Below are positions 14,291 to 26,487 of a stretch of 64,000 nt of DNA, in pieces. The stretch lies in assembly GCF_029962835.1 (NCBI RefSeq), contig NC_080582.1, positions 20,282,032 to 20,346,031 of the forward strand, given 5' to 3'. Source of the stretch: Magnolia sinica. Taxonomy: Eukaryota; Streptophyta; Magnoliopsida; Magnoliales; Magnoliaceae. A program made the translations under genes and the position numbers. Numbering within the stretch: position 1 is the stretch's first letter; each line of letters opens with the position of its first letter. A model generated the notes under the pieces. That model was not told where the DNA came from and made no database searches. It worked only from the letters and a program-made list of their open reading frames with translations.

Positions 14291-14426
14291 GTAGCGTAGG
14301 GTTCAACCCAAGCCTGACTCATTTACATATATGGGTGAAATTTCTAAACTGAGCCTTGGCCCCATCACGCCTTGAAAGGCTGGGCCAATTGACCCGTGGG
14401 CCAACCCCTATATTCAAAATGCATTC

Positions 14427-14435
14427 TATATAAAC
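14427..14435 (+). promoter_or_regulatory. TATA box of laccase copy 1
   Basis: TATATAAAC lies about 140 bp upstream of the start codon and about 33 bp before the GA repeat, placing the likely transcription start at the edge of that repeat. The same box is found at the matching place in the second copy (23990-23998). Confidence 0.65.
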
Positions 14436-14465
14436 AACTAGACACAAACAACAGCAATACTAGTC

Positions 14466-14467
<2 letters not shown>

Positions 14468-14544
<77 letters not shown>
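14468..14544 (+). repeat. (GA)n in the 5' leader of laccase copy 1
   Basis: About 38 GA units between the TATA box and the start codon, so probably transcribed as 5' UTR. The second copy has a shorter run (24162-24212) in the same position. GA/CT-rich leaders are common in plant genes. The Arg-Glu and Ser-Leu frames through it are artefacts. Confidence 0.9.
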
Positions 14545-14547
<3 letters not shown>

Positions 14548-14573
14548 CTTCTCTTCTCCAAACATCGGTTCCC

Positions 14574-17154
14574 ATGGTTGCATTGCTACTTGCACTGAGT
14601 GTCTTGTTCCTCTTGCCAGAGCTCACATATGCCGAGCATGCTGGCATTACCAGGCACTACAAGTTCGTCGTATGTAGGCTAATTTCCATTTACCATAAGC
14701 TAATGATATATGATTTACATTTTCCTTAATATTTTTCAACTGTTTGTTCTCAGATTCAGTTGCAAAACGTGACACGGCTGTGCCACACGAAGAGCATCGT
14801 GACCGTTAATGGCCAGTTTCCGGGACCCACAATCGTTGCTAGAGAAGGCGACCGGCTTGCCGTTAAGGTGGTTAACCACGTTCAGAACAACATCACCCTG
14901 CACTGGTATGTAACCCATCTTACCACCTTAATACGTTTTTATGTAAATAATATAATCAGACATCCATCCTTCTGAAATGGGACCCCATCTACATGAAAGT
15001 CCTTGGAGTGTATCTCTTGGATTCATGGACCATTCTCTAATCTAGATCATTCGTGTCATGGGCCCCACCATCATTATGACCAACATGATCTACCACAAGT
15101 AGGAAAAACACACATCTCCATAACAATTAGGAGATTACAAAGCAAACAACAGCCTTAAATACTGATGAATTAACCTAAGATGCATTTGATTTGGATGTGA
15201 GAACAGGCATGGTGTTCGACAGTTCAGGAGCGGATGGGCGGACGGGCCCGCCTACGTGACGCAGTGCCCTATTCAAACGGGCCGAACGTATGTCTACAAC
15301 TTCACGATCATCGGCCAAAGAGGGACGCTCTTCTGGCATGCACACTTCTCATGGCAACGATCGACCGTCTATGGGCCTCTTGTAATCCTCCCTAAGCGCG
15401 GCGAACCTTATCCGTTCATCAAACCATACAAGGAAGTCCCGATCATCTTCGGTAATTACAAGGAAGATCATAAGATTATACCACCTAAAGAATAATAATG
15501 CAAGGCAATTAATTTGAATTTGGATTTGAATGGCAGGAGAGTGGTTCAATGGGGACCCTGAGGCCATCATTGCACAGGCTCTACAGACCGGAGGTGGTCC
15601 GAACGTCTCCGATGCATACACCATCAATGGCCTCCCTGGTCCCTTGTACAACTGCTCGGTGAGAGGTATTTCTACTTACTACGTGGGAATTTCGGTAATG
15701 GGTTGTGGGGTAGAGGGGGGCCCAGGTAGACCCCTGGACGACTCGTTTGTAATTTGGGCCGAATTCCCCATTTCATGATCGCCATAAGTGGGCCTTGATT
15801 GGGCTCAGCTTAATCTTCTTTAGAAAATTTGTCAATTCGAGCTAAGACCATTTATCTATCTATGCCTAATTTATGGCCGAGCTAGTCCCGGTGGCCTCTA
15901 ATGGTCCAAATGCGCACCAAGCCGAATGGGCCTATTGCCTAGACCATACTGGCTCACCCATAAGAGTGACAAATATCGCTAAGATTTTGAAAATCTCATG
16001 AAATTTTCGTGAGAGACGAAACATATAATTTTCGAAAATATTATCAATTTTGATTTTTTTTTTTTTTTTTGAAATATCCCGATATTAATGTAAAAAATAT
16101 TTAAAATGAGAATAAGAAGTTACAGTACTATCCTGGGCAATAACCTCAAAATTTAAAAATCTCCAAAAAATAAAAAATAAAAATCTCCAAAAAATAATAA
16201 TAATTCTAGGGCTAAGAAATATTAATCCCAGAAACAAGATTTGTCCAGGGCCCTGTTGGGCTTTTGGGCATGTCCTGCTTCAGTCTAGGCTTGGGCTGAA
16301 AAACTAGGCCCAAGGGCCAGACCAGGCCTAAAATTTAAGCATGTTTAATAACTGGGCCAGGCCTGGGATATGGAGCCATCTGCCCGACCGGCCTTGTTTA
16401 TGATGTATCACGTGGCATAGATACTTTCCTAGCATGGCTGGACCAAAAGAAGGCCACACGAAAGCGGAAGTAGTCTGTCATATCTGGGCCCAGTCCTATG
16501 TAGGGCATAATGTGTTTGGGCTCTAAGGCTTCCGGTTCGAAGAAATTCAATCCAGACAGGGAGAAACCACTGTTCGGAGTGTGAACTATAAATCAGCCAT
16601 ATGTCTGTGTGTGTGTAGGTATCATTACATGACCCATGAATTTTTACTGTAATAGACCATTTAGAGTCAATCAATTCCTAAGCAAGTTGCATCTGTCCAT
16701 TTCGCAAGAAAACACACACTTCCTATTCAAATTTGCGGTTTAAAAAATAATAATACTATTTTTAGTAATTCTACTTTTATAATAATTTACTATTTTTAGT
16801 AATTCCAATTTTTGTCCTTTTTTTTTTTTTAAAATTTTTTTTTTATAGAGTTTTATATTTTCATCTTTTCGTAGAAATTATTTGTAACATCCTAGAATTC
16901 TTCTAGTAGGGTTTATCTAGACTTTTTATTTTTGGAAATTAGGCTTTGGAAGAGTTTTGCTAGACTTGAAACTTTTATTAGGATTATAATTTTGCTACTT
17001 TTGGTAATTACAAATTAGAGTTTATTTTTTCTTCATTAGCGGTGTAATTGAGGAAAAAAACATATTACATAATTATTGTTTAATAAAATTTTGCATTTCC
17101 TTTTTTTTTTTTTAAATTATAATTTTTAAATTTAAATTTTTTTTATTTTTTATT

Positions 17155-17186
<32 letters not shown>

Positions 17187-17978
17187 TATTTAAATCTTGT
17201 GGATTCAATAATAACCATGTGAATTCAAGGCTTTTCATATACTGAAGTAGACGGTGATCTTCCTCATCACACCCTTCCATATGTCATTTGGTATAAGAGC
17301 GAGGCTTTTATATTTTTTCCCGGCTCAATAACATTTAACCAAGGTTCGAGTAACAGTCACATGAATGGTGTTTTGGGGGATTATCCTTTGATAGTGATGA
17401 TATTTGAGACGATGTAGCGAGAGAATTTGCGATCCATGTAAGGACCGTAGGCAATGATTGATTGCATGATAGAAGTTTTAGGATGAACCCGTGTTCGTAA
17501 TGATGAGCAACATAAGATTGATGATGGAGTTCATGTTTATCATGTTTATAGTGCCAAACCGGTGATGAATTGCAGACAATTATCCAATAATAGTAAATTG
17601 CAGACCACCACTTTGATTGTAAGGAAGTTGTTGTATACACTAAATTGTATACAATGGTAAAACATTTTTTGAATGAGGTGCACTGTGAACTAAATAGTCT
17701 GTGATCTAATCATAAATGACAAGAGTAGTGCAAATCTCATGTCAAAGAATATGGTGGAAAGGTTGTAACTGAAGATAGAAAGGCGCCGCTCTTCATACAC
17801 GATTGGATGGATTAAGATGTTAATGAAACAAAGATAACTAAACAATGCAGTATTCCCATATCTCTTGGTAAATATTATAAGGATGAAGTAATGCATGATG
17901 TGGTCGATATGTAAGCTTGTCACATGCTACTTGGTCGACCATGACAATATTATGTTAATACTATGCATAGAGGCCAGG

Positions 17979-18014
<36 letters not shown>

Positions 18015-21000
18015 AAAGATGGTAGAAAGATTATCATTGCCCCTATGAAAACCGAGAACTAACACAAGCCTTCTAAGTTAAAGGGATAAACTCTCGCAAT
18101 CGAATGAAATTTCGTCAAAGATATTAAGGTGACGGGGGAGATCAATGCATTAATTGAAAATGAAAAAGAAGTAGAACCTGCGAACATTTGAGGAAAGTCG
18201 AAACCAGTATTGCAGAAGTTCAAAGGAATTATGCCCTATGAACTTATGACAAATTGCCCCCTACGCGGGATATTGCTGTTACTTAGGTGGAGTTCGTCGA
18301 TCAACAACATGTATAATCGATCCACCAACAAGTCCCCATTTGAGGTTATGTATGGTCGCATTACCAAACATACACTTGACATGTTCCCTTTGCTTAAGTT
18401 ATCGGTTGTGAGTGTTGCGACATAAAATATGGTGTACCAAATCGCAATAATGCATGTCAATGTCCAAAAAAAGTTACTGAAGTCTAATGTTAAGTATAAG
18501 AAATATGCTGATAATCAACGATGCTAAAAGTTGTTTGAAGTGGGTGATAATATACTAGTTCACTTGCGCAAAGAAGATGTCTTTAACTGAAATATATAAA
18601 AGGCAAATGAATAAGAAGAATGATGCCTATGTTATTGATACTTCTGCGGGCATGGAAATATCAAGGAATTTCATTGTGGCAGACTGGTATGAGTATCATG
18701 AGCCGAGTCTGTTGAATAACTCAAAGACAAGTTCTTTCCAAGTGGAATGGACTAATGTAGGACGTTGCACAAATTCATTCCTAGCATGGTTGGACCAAAA
18801 GGAAGTGAAAGTAGTCCATCAAATCTGGCCCTAGTGCTACGTAGGGCATGACGTAGTTGGGCCTTAGGTGTGCCTGATTCAAAGAAATTTAATCCGGATA
18901 GGGAGAAACTGTGTTCTAAGTGCAAATCATAAATCGACTGTAACTTTTGATCTAGGTTTCATTACGGGACCCCAGACCGATGTATTTTTATTGTAACAGG
19001 CCATTTAGGGTCAACCAACAAACAAAGTGGGTTGTGTCCATCCGTTTCACGAGAAAATGCATGCTTCTTGTTCAAAATTGTGATTTTTAGGGAAATTTAC
19101 TATTTTTAGAAATTTCAAATTTTTTTTTTTTTAAAAGTTTGGTGATTCTGATTTTAGAAAAATTTAGTAATTTTAGTAATTCTAATTTTTATCTCATTCT
19201 CTTATTTTTAGAGGATTTGGTTTTTAGAAATTACTTGTAATCATGCCAAGACTCTTTTAGTTTTGATAGATTTGAGACTTTTGTTAGGGTTAAAATTTTA
19301 CTATTTTTTTGGTAATTACGAATTAGGATATACTTTTTCTTTATTAGCAGTGTAATTGAAGAAAAAACACATTACATAATTTTTAATTAATAAAATTCTA
19401 AATTTCTCCCTTTAAAAAAATAAAAAAAATAAATAAATTGTGGATTCAAGAATAATTGTAAATTCAAGGTTTTGCACATTTGAGATAGCCAGTGATCTTC
19501 CCCATCGAACCATTCCTTATATCACCTTAGGATTTCAAGGGTGTTTTTATTGGAATGAGATTTGGTGAAGCTGATATAACGCTGAGTTGAGTGAAGCCCC
19601 AACATGGAAAGATTTGATTTGGCCACATGCCTTGGCCAGAAATGGGGCTACCCCATATCATATTTTAAAGTGGTTCGATTGATGGAGGGAGTGGATTATG
19701 TGTAGCCTGGCGGCCTCACTCAAGATGGTCCAAACCTTACTGTGGAGCCCAACTTGATGCATGTATTCTATATCCATGCTGTACATCCAATTTTGTCAGA
19801 TAATTTTAAGGAATGAGCCTATAAATGAAGCAGATCCAATTCTCAGGTTAACCAAACCATAAGAAAAAAGGTGACCATTATAAAGATGATATTTGTTCAT
19901 TCCCTTCATCCTGAATTACGTGACTTTATAACTGATTGGATGGAAAATAAATACTACCAGAGCATTAGAGTAGGCCTCAGGAAGTTTTTAATGGTACGGC
20001 GTTCAATCACAATTGTCTTCTGTAATTAATATGGTCCTCCTGAGATTTGGATCTTCTTCACTTTTAGCCGACTGACAGTGGATATAGAATACATTTATCA
20101 GGTGGCCCCCATGATAAGGGCCACACCTAATCGGCTCGATCCCTTCTAATCAAATCTTCCCACGTCGGGAATCACTGAACTCAGCGCCTCCCAGGCCTCA
20201 CCAAATCCAGTCAGGTTTTTATCATATATCATGGATGATGGGGCCCACTTTATGACCAGCCAGATACTGCACAAAAATGGGTGGCTAGGGTTCCATCTGG
20301 ACTCAGGCCTAGGCCATTTTTGGTCCCGTGATGGGTCTGAGCTGACTCGGCGCCATTAGGTTTTACTTTGTGAGCTGGGCTAGGTACAGCCCATGCAAGG
20401 ACTGCAGCCATTGGATCTCTTACATTTCTTTCGAGTTGCATGGTGTGGTGCAGATACATTCAAGCTGAGTGTGAAGCCTGGGAAGACGTATCTCCTCCGT
20501 CTAATCAATGCAGCCCTCAACGACAACCTCTTCTTCGGTATCGCCAACCACACACTCACCGTAGTTGAAGCCGACGCTGTCTACGTTAAACCATTCCACA
20601 CCGACAACCTACTCATCACACCGGGCCAAACCATCAACGTCCTCCTCAAGTCCAACCCACATTACCCGAACGCAGCATTCTTCATGGCGGTGAGACCCTA
20701 CACCACAGGCCTCGCCACCTTCGACAATTCCACAGCCGTCGGATTGCTCGAATACCAACCACCCAATTCATCCCATCCCTCAAACATTCTCCAGCTCTTC
20801 AACCCATCTCTCCCGCCCCTCAACGACACGTCCTTCGCCACAAACTACACCCAAAGACTCCGTAGCCTGGCCAATGCACAATTCCCAGCAAACGTCCCTC
20901 AGACCGTTGACAAGCAGTTCTTCTTCACAGTCGGCATGGGTCTCGATCCATGCAACAAGAACCAAACCTGCCAAGGACCCATTGGAGCAAAGCTCTCTGC

Positions 21001-23121
21001 ATCCATCAATAACGTCTCTTTCGTCCAGCCAATCACAGCCCTCCTCCAGGCCCACTTCTTCGGGAAATCAGACGGCGTCTATGACACCGACTTCCCAAAC
21101 AACCCTCCGTTTCCATTTAATTACACAGGTGCCCCTCCGAATAACATGTTCGTTGGCCATGGTACTAAGGTGGCGGTGCTTCCATTCAATGCAAGCGTCG
21201 AGGTGGTTTTGCAAGGCATAAGCATTCTCGGCACAGAAAACCATCCTTTCCATCTCCATGGATTCAATTTCTTCGTTGTCGGGCAAGGATTCGGAAACTA
21301 CGACCCGAGCAAAGATCCGTCTAGCTTCAACCTCGTCGACCCCCTCGAGGGGAATACCTTTGGAGTTCCGCCTGCCGGTTGGGTCGCTATCCGCTTTCGA
21401 GCCGACAATCCAGGTCAGGGTAAATCTGAATATGTGTTATTTGAAATGGGTATTTGGAAATTGTCGTTTTGAAATGATAGCTGGATTCCCGCCAACTGTG
21501 ATCTTTTGAATGTTGATGGTGGGGAGAGAGTGGGAGCACCAGCTTTCGGTAACGGATTGGCTACTCTCCCAGCCACCAGCCAATGGATTGTGGTCGGTGC
21601 TCTGTGGCCCCACCATGATGTATGTGTTTCATCCATGCCGTCCATCTATTTTCCTAGATCATTTTATGGTATGAGACAAAAAATAGGTATATCCAAATCT
21701 CAAGTGGTCGGTGGCCTGTCGTCGCGGTTTTGGCAGTGACGCCGCCACTAGCCATGTGGCTAGTTGTCAGTGGCCTGTGGGCCCACTGTGATGTATGTGT
21801 TTTATCCACACTGTTCATTCATTGTTAAATATCAATTTAGGGCTTGGCACAAAAATTTAGGCAGATTTAAATCTCAGGTGGACTACACCATGGGAAAACA
21901 GTTGATATTGATGTCCACCCTTTAAAACCTCTTAATGGCAGCCCGTAGTGTTTCTTTGACATCCAACCTGTTGATTAGGTCATTCGGACCTGGATGAAGG
22001 CAAAAAATAAATATCAACTTGATCCACAACTTTTGTGTCACTTCAATTAACACTGTGCGGTCCACTTGAGATTTTGATATACCTTATTTTTGGGCTCATG
22101 CTATAAAATGATACAAAAAAAATGGGTGGATGGCATGGATGAAACACATACATTATGGTGGGGCAGCACCGACCACTAGCCATTGGCTAGTGGCAGTGCC
22201 AGTGTCACTAGCCATTGGCCAGTGCCCTGTTGTGTTGATCCATGCAAGGGGAGCCCATTTTTAGTTGATCCAAACCGTCAATCCAATTGCCCCACCGTAG
22301 ATGGGATATTTTCAGAAAATATCCCACGTTAGAAGAACCTAGCCATTTGATCAATGACCTCAAGTAGTCACGTTATAGAAAATAATGGAAGGCCACCCAA
22401 AACTACATAGTCAGGTATGATATTTTGGCATCCCACACTTTCTGAGTTGACAACTCTTCTGGATGGGTGGTGCCCACCTGGATGCTTTCATGGCATCCAA
22501 ACCGTTCAAAAGGGTTGGATTGCCAATAAATAAAATGGCCCAGAAAATAGGCCCATCCGAACCATCAAATGAGCCACCACATGAGTCAGCAAAATATGGG
22601 TGGTTGTCCATTATTTTGCATGGTTTGGTCCACCATAAACCTTGCTAGCCAACTTGTGTACTAATAGAGGCTCCCCATCAGGAGTAAGAGGTTTACAAAA
22701 ACTTAGGTCTATACAAAAATTAAGTAGCCTACACTAAAAATAATTTAAAAAAAAAAGAAGAAGAAGTAGCCTACACTAGAAAACATAAAAAAAAAAAAGA
22801 AAAAAAAAAAAGAAGGACAACCACACAAACTTACTGAGAATTTCGATTTTTGGACCATCCGGCCCGGCTTTCATGATTTATAATTTTTCTCAATGGATTT
22901 CAGGACACAATGTTAAAAGTACAAGGGTAATAATCTAATGCCTGATTTTATTTTTATGCTGACATGGTATGGTTGATGATGTGGCGACAGGTGTATGGCT
23001 CATGCACTGCCACCTGGAAGCCCATACCAGCTGGGGCCTGAAGATGGCATGGTTGGTCTTGGATGGGAGGTTGCCCAATCAAAAGCTGCCTCCTCCCCCG
23101 TCTGATCTCCCCAAATGTTGA
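14574..23121 (+). CDS. LAC: Laccase (multicopper oxidase), intact six-exon gene
   Basis: Secreted blue copper oxidase (benzenediol:oxygen oxidoreductase) of the plant cell wall. The family couples oxidation of monolignols or flavonoids to reduction of O2 to water. Exons by GT-AG sites: 14574-14669, 14754-14905, 15207-15451, 15537-15665, 20454-21413, 22991-23121; total 1713 nt, 570 aa, the usual length. Residues 1-20 form a hydrophobic signal peptide (cleavage probably after LTYA). Copper ligands are complete: HWH 82-84, HAH 127-129, HPFHLH 471-476, HCHLEAH 533-539, with axial Leu544. The protein ends in LPKC followed by TGA. The C-terminus is of the LAC17-like lignin type, though I am unsure of the subgroup. 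In the exon 4 junction TCG.GTG.AGA.G, the donor after AGA.G keeps the frame; the earlier GT does not. Intron 4 is 4.8 kb because it holds a gypsy element and a MITE; intron 5 holds foldback MITEs. This copy has no frameshift or early stop. Confidence 0.93.
16395..19524 (+). mobile_element. Decayed Ty3/gypsy LTR retrotransposon in laccase intron 4
   Basis: Two diverged direct repeats, about 16395-17286 and 18747-19524, are the LTRs. Both contain the 'cctagcatgg.tggaccaaaa' block, the 'attacataat' block and end in '..atgtca' / '..atatca'. Just inside the left LTR, TGGTATAAGAGCGAGGC (17289) is a decayed initiator-Met tRNA primer site. The flanks share CCTT (16392-16395 and 19525-19528). The laccase copy 2 intron reads 'tttaggatttcag' uninterrupted at this place, so insertion followed the gene duplication. 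The internal part is only about 1.4 kb and heavily mutated. Confidence 0.8.
18210..18834 (+). pseudogene. Remnant of gypsy polyprotein (integrase C-terminal region)
   Basis: Broken frames inside the gypsy element. The first contains [13 protein letters not shown], the hallmark of the integrase C-terminal region of plant gypsy elements. The second runs into the right LTR and has [14 protein letters not shown]-like text from the end of pol. Frames are interrupted and no reverse transcriptase is seen, so the element is long dead and non-autonomous. Confidence 0.7.
19551..20214. mobile_element. MITE with long inverted repeats in laccase intron 4
   Basis: Flanked by a perfect 8-bp duplication GTTTTTAT (19543-19550 and 20215-20222). 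About 90 bp at each end are inverted copies: left 'gatttggtgaagctgat...gctgagttgagtgaagcccc', right on the opposite strand 'gatttggtgaggcctgg...gctgagttcagtgattccc', both then reading 'aagatttgatt'. The interior is a second foldback with arms of the 'gatgcatgtattctatatcc' type. No coding capacity. An 8-bp duplication fits a hAT-type origin. Confidence 0.8.
21548..22226. mobile_element. Foldback MITE(s) in laccase intron 5, compound
   Basis: Begins GGTAACGGATTGGCTACTCT and ends in the inverse 'agtgtcactagccattggcc', the same termini as the well-defined copy at 34793-35332. A second left arm (from about 21735, 'gccactagccatgtggctag') starts inside the first, so one copy appears to be inserted in, or recombined with, another. 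Intron 5 of laccase copy 2 lacks it. Confidence 0.7.
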
Positions 23122-23935
23122 CATTGGACGTCTGTGATGGGATTCATTTGGTTTTAGAGTGTCCCATTTTCTTTGATTTTCATGTAACTTATTTTTATGT
23201 GTTCTTTTTTACTTTCATTTTTTTTTTTTACCGTCTCTGTGAAAAGATGGAGTCGCTTTGTAATATACGAGCCAAGGAGTTTGTGCCGGTGGCTTCAATA
23301 AGATCAACGGTTCGAAGTTCATCATCAGCTTGAAATCTCCGTACGTTTTGTATACTTCTAGCCATTTAAAATGAGTTAATGATCCAGTGCTTCTGGATGC
23401 ACAGAAATCTGGCGTCCCTCTGCATTGTGCACTGCACGTGTGGAACACGTGCATGATGATCTAGACCATTTATCCTGTGGGTCCCATGATGGATAGTACA
23501 CTAACAAAAAATTGCCTCGATCAGTCTATCCTAACCATCTAATAATGAACCGTTTTTCTACTTTGGACATACAGAAAGAATGAAGTTGAACCATCCAATA
23601 TCTAGCTAGAACAATTTGTCCATCAGGCGCCCACCCTGTGTTTGGACTAGGGTGAAAAGTCGAGATGGGAAATTTCACCGTTAAAACCATCCAAATTGTT
23701 TGTGGGGTCCACGGTGGTGTGTATCCAAATGGCTCTTAGCCAAACTTGTTGATAACCTTATATGGGTGGGCCAAATGAGGTAGGGTTCAACCCAAGCCTG
23801 GCGCATTTAGATAAACGAGTCAAATTTCTAGCCTGAGCTGGACTCACTAGCCATTTAACTTGTCCGAACCCACCTCACAAGCTGGTCCGGCCAGTCAAGT
23901 CGTGGGCAAACTCGACCCATGGCCACCGGTAGATT
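23122..23935. other. 3' region of laccase copy 1 and spacer before copy 2
   Basis: The first 100 bp or so ('cattggacgtctgtgatggg' onward) match the sequence after the stop of copy 2 (33734 onward), marking the conserved 3' UTR. I see no standard AATAAA. No gene lies in the rest. From about 23770 it matches DNA upstream of copy 1, which is the duplication seam. Confidence 0.6.
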
Positions 23936-23940
23936 GAAAA

Positions 23941-24158
23941 TGCATTCCACTAACGTCCATAATCTCATCACCTAATCAACCAAACACTCTATATAAACAA
24001 CCAGACACAGACAGCAACAATGACAATCGTATTAGAGAGAGTGAGTGAGACGGATTTTGTCTCCATCAAATTGCATTTCACTAACTTCCATAATCTCATG
24101 ACGTAATCAACCAAACAGTCTTTACATAACAACCAGACACGACCAGCAACAATACCAG

Positions 24159-24160
<2 letters not shown>
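23941..24160 (+). promoter_or_regulatory. Tandemly duplicated core promoter/leader of laccase copy 2
   Basis: A unit of about 131 bp occurs twice: from 23941 ('tgcattccactaacgtccat') and from 24072 ('tgcatttcactaacttccat'), each followed by 'aatctcat.ac.taatcaacc' and 'aacaaccagacac'. The distal unit keeps a perfect TATATAAAC (23990-23998); in the proximal unit the same place reads TTTACATAA (24121-24129), a damaged box. If transcription starts from the intact box, the leader gains an upstream ATG at 24020. Laccase copy 1 has a single unit. Confidence 0.7.

Positions 24161-24161
<1 letters not shown>

Positions 24162-24212
<51 letters not shown>
24162..24212 (+). repeat. (GA)n in the leader of laccase copy 2
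   Basis: About 25 GA units immediately before the start codon at 24213, homologous to the longer run in copy 1. Confidence 0.92.
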
Positions 24213-24218
<6 letters not shown>

Positions 24219-24827
24219 GCTTTTCTCCAAACATCAGTTCCCATGGCTGTATTGCTACTTGCACTGAGTGGCTTGTTTCTCTTGCCAGAGCTCACATGTG
24301 CCGAGCATGCGGGCATTGCCAGGCACTACAAGTTCGTGGTACGTAAGCTAATAGCCATTTACCATAAGCTAAAGAAATATTATTGACATAGCCCTTAATA
24401 TTCTTTAACTGTTTGTTTGCAGATTCGGTTGAAAAACGTGACGCGCCTGTGCCACAAGAAGAGCATCGTGACTGTTAATGGCCAGTTTCCAGGGCCCACC
24501 ATCATCGCTAGAGAAGGTGACCAGGTCTCCATTAAGGTGGTTAATCATGTTCAGAACAACATCACCCTTCACTGGTATATATGAACCATCTAATTACCAC
24601 CTTAATATTTTTTTTCCTTCTTATGGAAATGATATAATCAGACTTCTGAAATGGGGCCCATCTACATGACACTGTCCTTCGAGGTTCTCTCATGGATGCA
24701 TGTACCATTCTCTAATCCAAACCATTCATCCAGTTTGTCCCACCATGGATTATAACTAGCCCGTAATTCAGACCGTTAGTGTCATGGGCCCCAGCATCAT
24801 TATGACCAACATGATCTGCCACAAGTA

Positions 24828-25500
24828 AGGCTGAAAGTCGGGCAGGTTGGGTCGGGTTTGTGCTCAACCCTAGCCCAACCCTAGGTTCCTATACCTCAAC
24901 CATAACCCAACCCAACCAAATATCGGCTTGGGAATTCTCAACCCAAGCGGGCTCGGTTGGGTTGGCCAGGTTGGTAGGCTAGATATATGCTAATATTTTC
25001 ATTATTACATTAGTCTATTATATTTTCAATACACGTCTTAATTTTTTGTACCTATAATTTTGTTAATTATATATGTAGTTACTTATCATAAAGAAGTTCA
25101 TTTTTTCTAAACAAACAAGCTCAAATATAGGATAAATACTCCTTTAAAAGTTGTATTGTGTATCAAGCAATCTATTTGGGCGAGAGAAATCCAGCATATC
25201 TTGTTAGCTTGAATAATCAGAAATGACGTGGACCAATGAAACCCGACGGCATTGGACTTTCATGTGCCTTCAACACAGACGATCTGCACTCAATTATAAT
25301 TAATTTCTAAGGAATTTATATATTGATCGGGTTTGAGTTGGGTCAGGCAACCCAAGACCTCAACCCGAGCCCAACCCCAGTTTTATTGGGTTGGTGTTTG
25401 TATGGCATAAGCCCGAGACCAAATTAACAAGATAGATCCTGCCCAAGCCCAACCCAATGTCGAGTCGGTCGGGTTGAACCTGCCCAACTTTCTGCCCTAA
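24828..25500. mobile_element. Non-autonomous hAT-type element in laccase copy 2 intron 2
   Basis: Flanked by CCACAAGTA on both sides (24819-24827 and 25501-25509). The matching place in laccase copy 1 has CCACAAGTA once with nothing inserted, which proves the ends to within a base. The left end AGGCTGAAAGTCGGGCAGG and the inverse of the right end AGGGCAGAAAGTTGGGCAGG are terminal inverted repeats. The 8-9 bp duplication fits hAT. The interior is rich in GGGTTGG/CCAACCC and has no transposase. Confidence 0.9.
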
Positions 25501-26122
25501 CCACAAGTATGTAAAACATACATCTCTATAACAATGAGATAACAAAGCTGATTACAATCTTAAATATTGATGAATTAACCTAAGATGCATTTGATTCGGA
25601 TTGTTCTGTGGATGGTTGCTGTGAGAACAGGCATGGAGTTCGACAGATCAAGAGTGGATGGGCAGATGGGCCTGCCTACATGACCCAGTGCCCTATCCAA
25701 ATGGGCCACACCTATGTCTACAACTTCACCATTATCAACCAAATTAAGGGGGACCCTTTTCTGGCATGCGCACATCTCATGGCTACGATCGACCGTCTAT
25801 GGGCCCCTTGTTATCCTCCCTAAGCATGGCGTTCCTTACCCCTTCATCAAACCATACAAGGAAGTCCGGATCATCTTTGGTAATCACAGGCAAAATCATA
25901 AGATTAAATCGCCTAAATATAATAATGAAAAATTGGATTTGAAATGCAGGTGAGTGGTTCAGTGCGGACACGGAGGCCGTCATCACGGAGGCTCTACAGA
26001 CAGGAGACGGCCCCAACATCTCTAATGCATACACCATCAACGGCCTCCCTGGTCCCTTGTACAACTGTTCGGTTAGAGGTAGCTGTGCTTATTACATAGT
26101 AATGTTTGTAATGGGTTGTGGG

Positions 26123-26487
26123 TGTTGGAGTGTTAAGTACCTTGATATACATTGATACACCATCCTCTAATAGCTAAAGCTTGAGCTTTTAGATCAAGTG
26201 ATTTTATTTTATTTTATTATTTTATTTTATTTTTAAAAAATCATGCTATCAAAGCGAAAGGTTAAGTGTTTGAATTCTAGAACTAGCAAATATGCCACCA
26301 GATTATATTCTCTAACAGAAGCTATTTATGGTGTGAGTTGAGTGTTCCTCCGCCCTTGCCTGATATGTTCCCGTGCGGAGTTCCACCTTACACATGTGGT
26401 GGAATGTTGGAGTGTTAAGTCACTTGATATACATTAATATACCATCTTCTAATCGCTTGAACTTTTAGAGCAAGTGGTTGTTTGACA
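26123..26487 (+). mobile_element. TRIM (miniature LTR retrotransposon), 365 bp
   Basis: Starts TGTTGGAGTGTTAAGT and repeats the same start at 26405, giving LTRs of 26123-26243 (expanded by a TTTTA run) and 26405-26487 (ends TTGACA). Directly after the left LTR, TGCTATCAAAGCGAAAGG (26244) is a primer site for initiator-Met tRNA. Target duplication: GTGGG (26118-26122) and GTGAG (26488-26492). Laccase copy 1 intron 4 reads 'ttgtggggtagagg' uninterrupted here, an empty site. Only about 160 bp lie between the LTRs and there are no genes. Confidence 0.88.

Noticed and set aside
14396-14677. Arg-Glu and Ser-Leu repeat frames across the GA run
   Set aside because: They are translations of a dinucleotide microsatellite in the laccase leader. 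The laccase start at 14574 is supported by the signal peptide and by agreement with copy 2.
15656-15661. Earlier GT donor at the end of laccase exon 4
   Set aside because: Using it would leave phase 0 while exon 5 needs phase 1. The donor 7 bases later restores the frame and the usual 129-nt exon in both copies.
20780-21286. Minus-strand and alternate-frame ORFs over laccase exon 5
   Set aside because: Shadows of the real plus-strand exon, whose frame carries the copper motifs.
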